The translations under genes and the position numbers were made by a program. The notes under the pieces were generated by a model. The model made no database searches. It had not been told where the DNA came from and saw nothing but the letters and a program-made list of their open reading frames with translations. A stretch of 64,000 bases of DNA from an uncultured Candidatus Poseidoniales archaeon. GTDB lineage: Archaea; Thermoplasmatota; Poseidoniia; Poseidoniales; Thalassarchaeaceae. The stretch lies in contig CACELO010000001.1 in assembly GCA_902560445.1 (NCBI GenBank), forward strand, positions 62,001-126,000, read 5' to 3'. This document shows, one piece after another, positions 18,737 through 26,764 of the stretch (position 1 is the first letter of the stretch; every line of letters begins with the position of its first letter).

Positions 18737-19775
18737 TTTCTCTGAATTTACTCAAGCCAGCGGAACTCAACTCATTATTCGAGAATACAGTTCCACTTCC
18801 ACTTAATTTGACGGGTGATTGACAAATGTGAGCTCTATCTACAAGGCCCTCTGCTAGGAATCTCCTCCAAGTGTTTGGGCCACCCTCTACTAACAAAGAT
18901 TGGATTCCTCTATCTCCGAGATAGTCTAGAATGCGAGCGATTGGAATTTCTCCATTACTAGCTGAAAGAACTGCACGCTCAACGTGTTGTTTGTCTGAAT
19001 TTGCTGATTCGAATGGATCAACATGAATCAGTAGGGTTGGCGCTTTACCATCATTCATCAACTTGCAGCCCTTTGGAATCCTACCACTTGGGTCAACCAC
19101 AACTCGTATTGGCGAATTACGCGGGCCTATGTCTGGTCCGCGTACTGTCAAAGAGGGGTCATCCCGTACAACGGTATCAACACCAACTAGAATCGCCATT
19201 GAATCTGCACGCAGTGCATGAACAATCTCCAATGATTCTGGCGAAGAAAAGCGCTGTGCTGACTCATTTGGGTCGCAATCTACTCTACCGTTTGCATCGA
19301 TTGCAGCCTTCAATAGTACCTCTGGCCGCATATTTTCACACCAATGCATGAATTCACTCATCTGTGCGTTGCATTCTTCTGCTAGAAGTCCAGATTCTAC
19401 CTCTATATCTGAATTAACTAGTGCAGCAGTACCTTCTCCACGCACTGTTGGGTTTGGATCATCAGCTCCAATTACCACTCTCTTCACTCCGGCCCAGAGT
19501 AGCGCTTCGGTACAGGGTGGAGTTCTGCCAAAGTGATTACACGGTTCTAAGGTAACATAGGCTGTGGATCCTTTAGTGACTACTCCTTTTGCCTCCGCAT
19601 CGGCAATCGCCATCTGTTCTGCATGCAGACCTCCTATGTGGTCATGCCAACCTTCAGCAATGATTTTTCCATCCTTAACTAGAACACAACCAACCAGTGG
19701 GTTAGGCATTACTCGATGCCTACCTCGTTCAGCGATCTCGATGGCCCGCCGCATGAATTGTGCCTCATCGTCCAT
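18690..19775 (-). CDS. ribD: Bifunctional diaminohydroxyphosphoribosylaminopyrimidine deaminase / 5-amino-6-(5-phosphoribosylamino)uracil reductase
   Basis: The deaminase domain comes first, with zinc ligands in HAEQMAI and in TLEPCNHFGRTPPC. A reductase domain follows (DANGRVDCDPNESAQRFSSPE, then LLVEGGPNTWRRFL). Together they carry out two steps of riboflavin synthesis. The frame opens at an ATG at 19802, but the ATG at 19775 (MDDEAQFMRRAIEIAERG) matches the usual RibD N-terminus and is preferred. Full-length bifunctional RibD is the bacterial arrangement; many archaea have only the reductase, so a bacterial origin is plausible. The gene diverges from a lipid kinase. Confidence 0.92.
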   Translation of the reverse strand: MDDEAQFMRRAIEIAERGRHRVMPNPLVGCVLVKDGKIIAEGWHDHIGGLHAEQMAIADAEAKGVVTKGSTAYVTLEPCNHFGRTPPCTEALLWAGVKRVVIGADDPNPTVRGEGTAALVNSDIEVESGLLAEECNAQMSEFMHWCENMRPEVLLKAAIDANGRVDCDPNESAQRFSSPESLEIVHALRADSMAILVGVDTVVRDDPSLTVRGPDIGPRNSPIRVVVDPSGRIPKGCKLMNDGKAPTLLIHVDPFESANSDKQHVERAVLSASNGEIPIARILDYLGDRGIQSLLVEGGPNTWRRFLAEGLVDRAHICQSPVKLSGSGTVFSNNELSSAGLSKFREIEVGGDKISHWRRED

Positions 19776-19859
19776 GCTGTTCGGACCTAGCGAATACCCC
19801 ATTACACTTGACTTCTACATTCGAGAGGATTCAAGTTTAGTTCCATCTCTGAGTCAACT

Positions 19860-20891
19860 ATGCCTAGGATAGCCTGTATCCTCAATCCAAAGGCCAGAGA
19901 TGGAATATCATCGAAAAGCTGGCCCGAATTTGAAACAGCATTGACCGCTGCAGGTTTTGAAATCGAGATTCACGAAACCCAGTATGTAGGACATGCAATG
20001 GAGATAGCTTACGACCTACTATCTGACAACCACGATATGATTGTAGCAGTAGGAGGGGACGGTACCGTTCACGAGGTAGCCTCAGGCTTGCGAGGTAGCG
20101 GTCGTACCTTGGGAATTTTACCAATTGGAAGTGGTAATGATTTCGCTCGAGCCTTAGGAATACCACTTTTTGATATTCAGGGTGCGGTAGATTTACTGTC
20201 AAACGGAACCGACCATTCTGTTGGAGCGGTTCGTGCCGAAGGCCTACCAGCAAGCGACCTACCACAATACAAGGTACCTCCACCTCATCCATGTAATGGA
20301 GAGGCAAATAGGGAAGGAAATCTAGTTCGTTGGTCGTTCTTGGAAGTCGATGGCGGTGTTACTAGCTCAGTCAATCGAATGAAAATCGCAGGCAAGTTTA
20401 GTTGGATTCGCGGTCAAGCCAAGTATACCGCTCTTGGTATTCGTGCTATTCTAGGTTGGAAAACCCAACCTGCATGGATGAGAATCAATGGCGGTGAGCC
20501 CCAAACTGTCCCACTTCAGGGATTATTTGTTCTCAGCCAGTGCGAAACTTTTGGTGGAGGCTTCAAAGTAACACCAGGTGCCCATCCAAAGAGAGATCAT
20601 GCTTCCTTGATTATAGGTTTAGGACTATCAAAAATACAGATGTTACTTGTCATGGGGCCCCTTGAGAAGGGTGAGCACGTTGGTAAGTGGGACAAGATTA
20701 CCATGCAAGATTGTATATCTTTTGAAATTGGCGCAGTTGATTCTAAAGGTAATCCTAGTAATACTCAACCTCATAGTCCCCCGCTCTTCATCAATATCGA
20801 CGGTGAGGCCCTTCTCACTACCCCTTGTAGCCTTCAGTTCCATACTGACCAACTAATTGTTCGCGGAGCATCAAGAATTCCCAATGAATGA
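19860..20891 (+). CDS. Diacylglycerol kinase-like lipid kinase (YegS/DagK family)
   Basis: The 343-residue protein opens with a nucleotide-binding fold. It carries the family motifs NPKA near residue 9, VGGDGTVHEVASGL near 63 and LPIGSGNDFARALGIP near 90. A beta-rich C-terminal domain follows. Members phosphorylate diacylglycerol, sphingosine or related lipids with ATP; in archaea the substrate is probably an isoprenoid lipid precursor, which is inference. A TATA-like AAGTTTAG lies about 27 bases before the ATG. The gene is divergent from ribD and convergent with tRNA-Ser. Confidence 0.88.
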   Translation: MPRIACILNPKARDGISSKSWPEFETALTAAGFEIEIHETQYVGHAMEIAYDLLSDNHDMIVAVGGDGTVHEVASGLRGSGRTLGILPIGSGNDFARALGIPLFDIQGAVDLLSNGTDHSVGAVRAEGLPASDLPQYKVPPPHPCNGEANREGNLVRWSFLEVDGGVTSSVNRMKIAGKFSWIRGQAKYTALGIRAILGWKTQPAWMRINGGEPQTVPLQGLFVLSQCETFGGGFKVTPGAHPKRDHASLIIGLGLSKIQMLLVMGPLEKGEHVGKWDKITMQDCISFEIGAVDSKGNPSNTQPHSPPLFINIDGEALLTTPCSLQFHTDQLIVRGASRIPNE

Positions 20892-20894
20892 TAG

Positions 20895-20980
20895 TGGCGC
20901 AGACGGAGAGATTTGAACTCCCGAGTCCAAGGGACACCGGATTTCAAATCCGGCGCAATACCAGGCTATGCGACGTCTGC
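20895..20980 (-). tRNA. tRNA-Ser (anticodon TGA), CCA encoded
   Basis: On the minus strand acceptor GCAGACG (20980-20974) pairs with CGTCTGC, followed by discriminator G and CCA (complement of 20897-20895). The anticodon stem CCGGA/TCCGG holds the loop TTTGAAA, giving TGA. A long variable arm (GTCC CTT GGAC) is present, as class II tRNA-Ser requires. There is no intron. Confidence 0.94.
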
Positions 20981-21035
20981 AGTGGTCCACCGTAGCGGCT
21001 GCTTTTGATGAATCTATGCGGTGAACAAGGACCAA

Positions 21036-21398
21036 TCAAAGTCCATAGTTTCCAGGTCTGCACCAATCTGGTAAACCGGATGCGGCATCTGGATGTGTCA
21101 GTCCAACGAAGAGAACCATGATGATTATGAAGAAGGCAGGGAATAGTGCAGTCATCGTCAGAATTCCAGAATCCTCATCACCATACAAGTGCATGAAAAT
21201 CGCAGCAATCATAATAAATTTTGGAATTGCAATTATTGTTAGAATCCACAAGGTTACTACCTTCTCGGTGGTACCATAACTCTCAGCAAATTCAGTTAGA
21301 TCTAATCCAACAGCAGCCACTTCGATTAATGTTAGAATCATTAATCCGTAGAAATTCATCCAATAGGGGTCTTGTCCAAAAATCTTGTAATGTGCCAT
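21036..21398 (-). CDS. Cytochrome c oxidase subunit IV-like membrane protein
   Basis: The 120-residue protein has three hydrophobic segments. The region KFIMIAAIFMHLYGDE matches the small fourth subunit of prokaryotic cytochrome c or quinol oxidases. It is the last gene of an oxidase operon and starts 11 bases after subunit III ends. Known homologues stabilise the complex rather than carry redox centres. Confidence 0.85.
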   Translation of the reverse strand: MAHYKIFGQDPYWMNFYGLMILTLIEVAAVGLDLTEFAESYGTTEKVVTLWILTIIAIPKFIMIAAIFMHLYGDEDSGILTMTALFPAFFIIIMVLFVGLTHPDAASGLPDWCRPGNYGL

Positions 21399-21409
21399 AC
21401 TTAATCACC

Positions 21410-22480
21410 TCAATAAAGATAGAAGAATGGGAATACCAATACCCATATCAAATCCACAAAGTGCCAGTAAAGACCGAAGTACTCAATCGATACTGCATTC
21501 TTTGGAGTGTAACCGCCAAGCCATGCCTTGTAGGTCATGTAACTTAATCCAATGATTCCACCAGCTACGTGAGCACCGTGAGTTCCGGTAGTCACGTAGA
21601 ATAGGGATGCTGACACTTGTATGTCGGCTACCATGTGTGCTCCAGTTGCCTCATCAACGTACGAGTGATGTTGGTAGTGGTCGGCATTAATTGTGTAGCC
21701 CTCATCTACGAGTGATATGATATCGTGTTCATGGAGACCAATCGCACTAATCTCAGGAACATAGAATCCGATAAACCACTCAACCATTTTCAGGGTAAGG
21801 AAGAGAATTGCAAGGAACCATGTTGTTCCTAGGTATCTGTAGACTTTCTTTCTACGGACTTCATCATCTAGATCAGGCATCTTTGCGTAACGTAGTGCCT
21901 GTACAATGGTGAATGAAGAGATAATTAGAGCGAAGGTGTTGATTGCACCAGGTGCAATATGCCACCAGCTGGATGCAATAAGATGGCTTGCTGGTTCGAA
22001 GCAGGTAACTGTAACGCCTTCTTGCCATCCGGTTGGATTTGTTACAGGGTCAAACATTCCACGTTCGAATACTGTACCACAGTTTTCAATTCCTAGTCTG
22101 TACCTCATGTAGGTGCTGAAAAGAGATGTGAAAACCATCATTTCAGACATTAGGAAGACCCAAACTCCAACCTTTCTAATTTGTATGCCACGGAATGGGA
22201 CTCCAGTTGCTATTGGTTCGTAATGGCCGTCAAAGGATAGGTCCTGCCTCCACCAAATGAATATTGAGAATCCAACTACAAGTAATCCAACCAAAATCAT
22301 AGGGATATTTCCTGGGTTGTAGGTTCCGTAGGACCACGCCTCGGCCATTCCAAAGAGGAAAATTGCGATTCCCATACTCATGAATAATGGCGAGAATGAA
22401 TTGTGTGGAGCACCGTGTCCCCAGTCATGTGGACCCCAAGGTTGAGGTGCATGATGGTCGTGATCGTAGTCTCCGCTCAA
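21410..22480 (-). CDS. coxC: Cytochrome c oxidase subunit III
   Basis: The 356 residues include the subunit III signatures (VWVFLMSEMMVFTSLFSTYMRYRL; FYVTTGTHGAHVAGGIIGLSYM; EYFGLYWHFVDLIWVLVFP). It is longer than the usual 190-290 residues because of an N-terminal His-rich cytoplasmic stretch (DHDHHAPQPWGPHDWGHG) and a polar insertion around 235-265. The start overlaps the stop of subunit I by four bases, indicating coupled translation. The role is structural support of the oxidase core and proton uptake. Confidence 0.93.
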   Translation of the reverse strand: MSGDYDHDHHAPQPWGPHDWGHGAPHNSFSPLFMSMGIAIFLFGMAEAWSYGTYNPGNIPMILVGLLVVGFSIFIWWRQDLSFDGHYEPIATGVPFRGIQIRKVGVWVFLMSEMMVFTSLFSTYMRYRLGIENCGTVFERGMFDPVTNPTGWQEGVTVTCFEPASHLIASSWWHIAPGAINTFALIISSFTIVQALRYAKMPDLDDEVRRKKVYRYLGTTWFLAILFLTLKMVEWFIGFYVPEISAIGLHEHDIISLVDEGYTINADHYQHHSYVDEATGAHMVADIQVSASLFYVTTGTHGAHVAGGIIGLSYMTYKAWLGGYTPKNAVSIEYFGLYWHFVDLIWVLVFPFFYLY

Positions 22481-24804
22481 TGGCTCACCTCCTCATGATC
22501 TTCCGGCACCATCAATCGGTTGAACCACTGTCCTAACCTTCCTGGCTCATGTGCAATGTGCTCGTTAGCATCTTTGAGAACTGGAGGGTTGTCCCAATCG
22601 AATGAAGGGGTCGGTGGTGGTGATGAAGTCATCCATTCGAATGACCATCCGCCCCACGGATCGGCAGGAGCCTTTTCTCCTCTGACCAGACTAATCAACA
22701 TGTTAGCAACCATGATGAAATTAGAGAAGAAGAACAGGAACGCACTTACTGATATGAATAGGTTCCAATCAGCGGCCCATTCGGGTAGATTTGTGAAGTC
22801 GTCAGTTGTGATGAAGTAGGTGTGATGCCTTCTTGCCATTCCAACAACACCAAGCCTGTGCATAGGCCAAAATATTCCATTATAGGTCACGAATGCGGTC
22901 AAGAAGTGCAGAGTACCCAATCTTTCATCAAGCATACGCCCAGTCATCTTTGGATACCAATAGTAAATCGCTGAGAAGAATCCGAAGACAGTACCTCCTA
23001 CCAATACGTAGTGGAAGTGAGCTACTACGAAGTATGTCTCGTGGAGGTGAGTGTCCATGGCTATTGATGGGAAGAACATTCCCGAGATTCCACCAAGAGT
23101 GAAGGTTACCAAGAATCCGAGTGCCCACAAAGTGTGTGTACGATAAACGAGTGATCCTCCGTGCATAGTTTTCAGCCAATTGAATATCTTGATACCAGTA
23201 GGAACAGCGACTAACATTGTCGTCAGCATTGTAACGAACCTTAGTGAAGGCGACATTCCCGAGGTGAACATGTGGTGCCCGTAAACGATGAAAGCCACGA
23301 CTCCGATTCCTGCCATTGCATAAACCATTGAGCGGTATCCAAAGATGGAGCGCCTTGCGGATGTAGCAAGAACCTCTGAAATAACACCGAATGCAGGTAC
23401 TATAACCACGTATACCTCAGGATGTCCGAAGTACCAGAACAGGTGACTCCAGAGCAATGGATCTCCTCCAGCAGATATGTCATAGAATGCAGTTGAGATA
23501 GTTCTGTCAAGATAGACTTGAATTAGCCCTACCCCAAACGCTGGAATTGAAAGGAATAACATTAGGTTGGCAACCAATATACTCCATGTGAACAGAGGCA
23601 TCTGCATCCAACCCATACCTTCTGCTCGCATTACTGCCATCGTGGTTAGGAAGTTGATTCCAGTTAGGGTCGATGACGCTACCAGCATTATCTGCCCAGC
23701 AACCCACATTGTAACTCCGGTATGAGCGCCTTCTGTGACAATATATGGTGCGTATCCGGTCCATCCTGTGTCTGCCCCTTCTCCTGTGAATACACCAGTG
23801 AAAATCAGCAATGCAGCAAATGGTTGCAGCCAGAAAGATAGCGCATTCAATCTTGGCATAGCAAGGTCCGGTGCTCCAATTTGTAGAGGTACCATCCAAT
23901 TCGCAAACCCGTTGATTAAAGGCATTGCAGCTAGGAAAATCATTGTAGTTCCATGTAATGTGAAGAAGGAGTTGTATTGATCTTGGGAAATGAAATCATT
24001 ACCCGGAACTGCGAGTTGAATCCTAATCATCATAGCAAGAATTCCACCAATACCGAGGAAGAATAGGCCCTGAACGAAATACAGGGTTCCAATCTTCTTG
24101 TGGTCTGTGCTGGTGAGCCACTCTGTTAGCCAAGGTGCTAGGTGCTCCCAATCAAAGACATCAGGATTAGTTCTGTAGAATCCATATAGAACTGTGATTG
24201 CAAGAAGTATTCCAGAGATAATGATGAGAGTAGCCAATACCTTGTATGGGTCTGCTTCTTCTAATCCAGGACCTAATGATCCTGCAACCTTGAGAGTTAG
24301 TTTATTCCACTGATCTTCCGGGCCAGCATTTCCATCTCCGTTAACAGAGTTGACATGGACTACAAAGTCGACATCTCTTCCGTGACTCGGAGCGATCCAC
24401 TCGATACTCCATGATGTGTAATCGTTACCCGCCTCGGTGTGAGTAACCTCAGAGGGGCCATTAGACTGAACAGTCGCATCTAGCGGAGTAATTTCACCAC
24501 CGGATGCCCATAGGTTGAATCCTCCAAGATTTGCATTTCCTTCGGCAGATGGGCCACCTGTGAATGAAATTGTAACCTGATAGATTTCAGACATATTGTA
24601 TTCTTCAGGAAGTCCATCCAAGGTCACCATTACTGCAGCATTTGGAGCAGCGGCGTGACAATTACAACCACCAGCACTAATCTGGTCATAATTTACACCG
24701 GTTGGTAGGGAGTTTACGGCCGGTGATACGACCATTGCTATGGAAATCAAGAGTAAAGCTACCATGCTTCGCGAAATTGTCATATTTCCCCCCATGTCTT
24801 TCAA
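22477..24804 (-). CDS. coxA: Cytochrome c oxidase subunit I fused to an N-terminal secreted reeler-like domain
   Basis: The 775-residue protein is about 200 longer than a normal subunit I. Residues 1 to about 32 look like a signal peptide. A domain to about 185 follows with GGCNCHAAAPNA, a GGFNLWASGG stretch and SWSIEWIAP, resembling the reeler/choice-of-anchor-V domains seen as separate secreted modules. One added membrane helix (VLATLIIISGILLAITVLYGF) leads into the oxidase core. The core has FTLHGTTMIF, GHPEVYVVIVP (Cu-B His/Tyr and the glutamate typical of A1-type enzymes), VPTGIKIFNW (K-channel lysine) and VVAHFHYVLVGG. It reduces O2 to water and pumps protons. The CNCH motif is one residue short of a c-heme CxxCH site. 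Confidence 0.93.
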   Translation of the reverse strand: MKDMGGNMTISRSMVALLLISIAMVVSPAVNSLPTGVNYDQISAGGCNCHAAAPNAAVMVTLDGLPEEYNMSEIYQVTISFTGGPSAEGNANLGGFNLWASGGEITPLDATVQSNGPSEVTHTEAGNDYTSWSIEWIAPSHGRDVDFVVHVNSVNGDGNAGPEDQWNKLTLKVAGSLGPGLEEADPYKVLATLIIISGILLAITVLYGFYRTNPDVFDWEHLAPWLTEWLTSTDHKKIGTLYFVQGLFFLGIGGILAMMIRIQLAVPGNDFISQDQYNSFFTLHGTTMIFLAAMPLINGFANWMVPLQIGAPDLAMPRLNALSFWLQPFAALLIFTGVFTGEGADTGWTGYAPYIVTEGAHTGVTMWVAGQIMLVASSTLTGINFLTTMAVMRAEGMGWMQMPLFTWSILVANLMLFLSIPAFGVGLIQVYLDRTISTAFYDISAGGDPLLWSHLFWYFGHPEVYVVIVPAFGVISEVLATSARRSIFGYRSMVYAMAGIGVVAFIVYGHHMFTSGMSPSLRFVTMLTTMLVAVPTGIKIFNWLKTMHGGSLVYRTHTLWALGFLVTFTLGGISGMFFPSIAMDTHLHETYFVVAHFHYVLVGGTVFGFFSAIYYWYPKMTGRMLDERLGTLHFLTAFVTYNGIFWPMHRLGVVGMARRHHTYFITTDDFTNLPEWAADWNLFISVSAFLFFFSNFIMVANMLISLVRGEKAPADPWGGWSFEWMTSSPPPTPSFDWDNPPVLKDANEHIAHEPGRLGQWFNRLMVPEDHEEVSH

Positions 24805-24808
24805 CTCC

Positions 24809-25549
24809 TCAGGCGTGGATAGTAACGCCCGCCATCATGTAGGCGTGGTCATCTCCACAATATTCAGTGCACAGTAGTAGGAAGTCCTCTACATCCTCGG
24901 CGAGAATCCAAACAGTGGTTGTCTGACCGGGAAGAACGTCTTCTTTGACTCCTAACGAGACAAACCAAGGAGCATGAGTAACATCTTCAGAAGTCATGTA
25001 GGCGAGATATGCATTCCCTGCCTGTAAGGACAGGTGGGGAACGGCTCTTCCATCTGCCTCAGTAAATCCTGACTCACATAATTCTACTTCGAGTGTTCCA
25101 CAATCAAAACTCCAAACCCACTGCTTGGCTGTTATTTCGATGGTGTGGTAGCAATTAGCATGGTACGCTCCTTTCAATCCATCATCATCGTCGAAGTATA
25201 AGTTCGAACCGTACGTTTGGTATTCAGTAGAATCGTAATCGCATTCATTCCCAAAGTATCCATCATTTGGGGAGGACCATACATTGTCTAGCGGCGCCCA
25301 AGAAATGTAGGTCAGATAAACAATCAGCATAAATGGCACGATAGTCCACGCTAATTCCAATTTCAAATCATCATAATGAGCTGGAAAAACACCAACCTCT
25401 AAATCGTCCACATTTGGATTTTCTCCATCCTCTGAGCGATAGAAAAATGAGTGATGATATAGCCATCCAAAAGTGAATAATGCGACTAAAAGCGACCAAA
25501 CAAGGTACTCATTCCAGAGGCTGTCATATAGAGGTGTGATGAGACTCAT
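24809..25549 (-). CDS. coxB: Cytochrome c oxidase subunit II (CuA)
   Basis: Two N-terminal membrane helices precede a cupredoxin domain. The CuA ligands are visible: His in DVTHAPWF, and both Cys, His and Met in CTEYCGDDHAYM. KQWVWSFDCG is the aromatic electron-entry region. CuA indicates a cytochrome or copper-protein donor rather than quinol. The frame extends to a TTG at 25561, but the ATG at 25549 (MSLITPLYDS) preceded by GGAG is a better start. It is the first gene of the II-I-III-IV operon; subunit I begins after 4 bases. Confidence 0.94.
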   Translation of the reverse strand: MSLITPLYDSLWNEYLVWSLLVALFTFGWLYHHSFFYRSEDGENPNVDDLEVGVFPAHYDDLKLELAWTIVPFMLIVYLTYISWAPLDNVWSSPNDGYFGNECDYDSTEYQTYGSNLYFDDDDGLKGAYHANCYHTIEITAKQWVWSFDCGTLEVELCESGFTEADGRAVPHLSLQAGNAYLAYMTSEDVTHAPWFVSLGVKEDVLPGQTTTVWILAEDVEDFLLLCTEYCGDDHAYMMAGVTIHA

Positions 25550-25581
25550 CGTTATCTCCAATCTGACCGCGTGTGAAAGTC

Positions 25582-25597
25582 CCTCATAAGTGTGAGG
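25582..25597. promoter_or_regulatory. Palindrome over a TATA-like element before the oxidase operon
   Basis: CCTCA (25582-25586) and TGAGG (25593-25597) flank TAAGTG. Read on the minus strand the centre gives CTTATGA, a TATA-like sequence about 38 bases before the subunit II start codon. The arrangement would let a regulator cover the promoter. A second short inverted repeat (CCGAC GGA GTCGG) lies about 25 bases further upstream. Confidence 0.4.
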
Positions 25598-25721
25598 TTT
25601 GTAATTCCTGAAGAGAAGTCCGACGGAGTCGGAAATGACTTCAAACGACTAACTATCGTGAACCCATCAGGACAAGGACTTAATCGGTCAAAAAATGACT
25701 TTTTTCCAGAGGAGATTACAG

Positions 25722-26231
25722 ATGGGCGCTAGTGATTGGATTCAAGATAGGACAAAATTTTCTGGTCCCCCTGCCCGAGAAGCTCGTTTCAGTTTAGCAG
25801 CTCGAGCCTTCGCAGAAAGTCAACTCAGAAATCGAATGCCATCAGATGGTGGAGCAGGCTGTCCAATTGTGGTAGAGGGGAAGAGAGACAAAGAGGCGCT
25901 AAGAGCTCTAGGATTTGAAGGGCCGATTGAACTAATTAATCGCGGCTGGGATAGATCTCGACTCGTAGCATATTTCTACGATACATACGGAACCCGAAAT
26001 ACAATCGATGGCGGTCCACCACTGATGTTGTTAATGGATTGGGATCGCACCGGGGGAAGAATTCAAACCACCTTAAGAGATAGACTAAATTCATTAGATG
26101 TTCCAATTGATGAAAATCTCAGAAGGGTTCTCTTGAGGACGATGAAGCCGGAGGGTAAAACGGTCGAAGCTCTAGCACCATTTGCTAAAACTCTGATGCC
26201 GCTCATTGAAGACCAATTCGATAGAATGTAG
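25722..26231 (+). CDS. Toprim-domain protein (small archaeal DnaG/RNase M5-like nuclease or binding protein)
   Basis: The 169-residue protein has the Toprim core: the glutamate motif IVVEGKRDKEALRALGF and the DxD motif LLMDWDRTGGR. The frame opens at 25695, but the ATG at 25722 is preceded by AGAGGAG with a spacing of seven and is chosen. Archaeal Toprim proteins of this size are predicted nucleic-acid enzymes without a settled function. Its stop lies one base from the stop of the convergent Lrp gene. Confidence 0.8.
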   Translation: MGASDWIQDRTKFSGPPAREARFSLAARAFAESQLRNRMPSDGGAGCPIVVEGKRDKEALRALGFEGPIELINRGWDRSRLVAYFYDTYGTRNTIDGGPPLMLLMDWDRTGGRIQTTLRDRLNSLDVPIDENLRRVLLRTMKPEGKTVEALAPFAKTLMPLIEDQFDRM

Positions 26232-26232
26232 C

Positions 26233-26679
26233 TTATTTTGGAAATGAAGTGGGACTCTCTTTGACCGTGTTTAGCACTAGGTGAGTTACCGAACGTTTCA
26301 CTCCATCAATCGAAAGCAAATTCTTCGATAAGTCATCGAGGTCATTTCTATCGCTGGCTCTGGCAATTATCATTGAATCGAATTCGCCAGTAACATCGTA
26401 GACGCCATAAACTCTAGGGTCGCGAGCAATTATCTCCTGAATTTCGATAAGACGCCCCTTCTGAATTCTTAGACCAATTACGACATTCAATCCCCATCCT
26501 ACCTTCTCCGAATCGAGTATCACGCGGTACTCCTTGATGACTCTATTTTCTTCTAATTTCTTCACTCGATTACTAACTGTACCGAGTGAAACACCTACTT
26601 CCTCCGCGATACCGCGTAATGATGTTCTAGCATCGCGCTCAAGAACCTCAATGATTCTACGGTCAGTATCGTCGAGCAT
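26233..26679 (-). CDS. Lrp/AsnC family transcriptional regulator
   Basis: About 148 residues. The N-terminal winged helix-turn-helix (LDDTDRRIIEVLERDARTSL, then VGVSLGTVSNRVKKLEENRVI) is followed by an alpha-beta RAM/effector domain (GWGLNVVIGLRIQ, then VYGVYDVTGEFDSMIIA). The frame opens at 26706; the ATG at 26679 matches the usual family N-terminus. Known members bind DNA as dimers or octamers and respond to amino acids. Two palindromes upstream (26720-26729 and 26751-26764) are candidate autoregulatory operators. Confidence 0.92.
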   Translation of the reverse strand: MLDDTDRRIIEVLERDARTSLRGIAEEVGVSLGTVSNRVKKLEENRVIKEYRVILDSEKVGWGLNVVIGLRIQKGRLIEIQEIIARDPRVYGVYDVTGEFDSMIIARASDRNDLDDLSKNLLSIDGVKRSVTHLVLNTVKESPTSFPK

Positions 26680-26719
26680 GAATCTCCCTCGGGAGACTGG
26701 GCTCAAGACATCAGGCTAT

Positions 26720-26764
26720 TGAACATTCACCTCAAAAAACACGTCTTGATTGAACGTATGTTCA
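26720..26764. promoter_or_regulatory. Two TGAA...TTCA palindromes upstream of the Lrp gene
   Basis: TGAACATTCA (26720-26729) and TGAACGTATGTTCA (26751-26764) are both perfect palindromes sharing TGAA/TTCA arms. Their centres are 33 bases apart, about three helical turns, so bound dimers would face the same side. The distal one overlaps the stop codon of the upstream methyltransferase gene. The layout fits Lrp-family autoregulation. Confidence 0.55.

Noticed and set aside
24650..24690. c-type heme site in the N-terminal part of oxidase subunit I
   Set aside because: The motif reads C-N-C-H, one residue short of CxxCH, and the surrounding domain is the reeler-like beta type, not a cytochrome.
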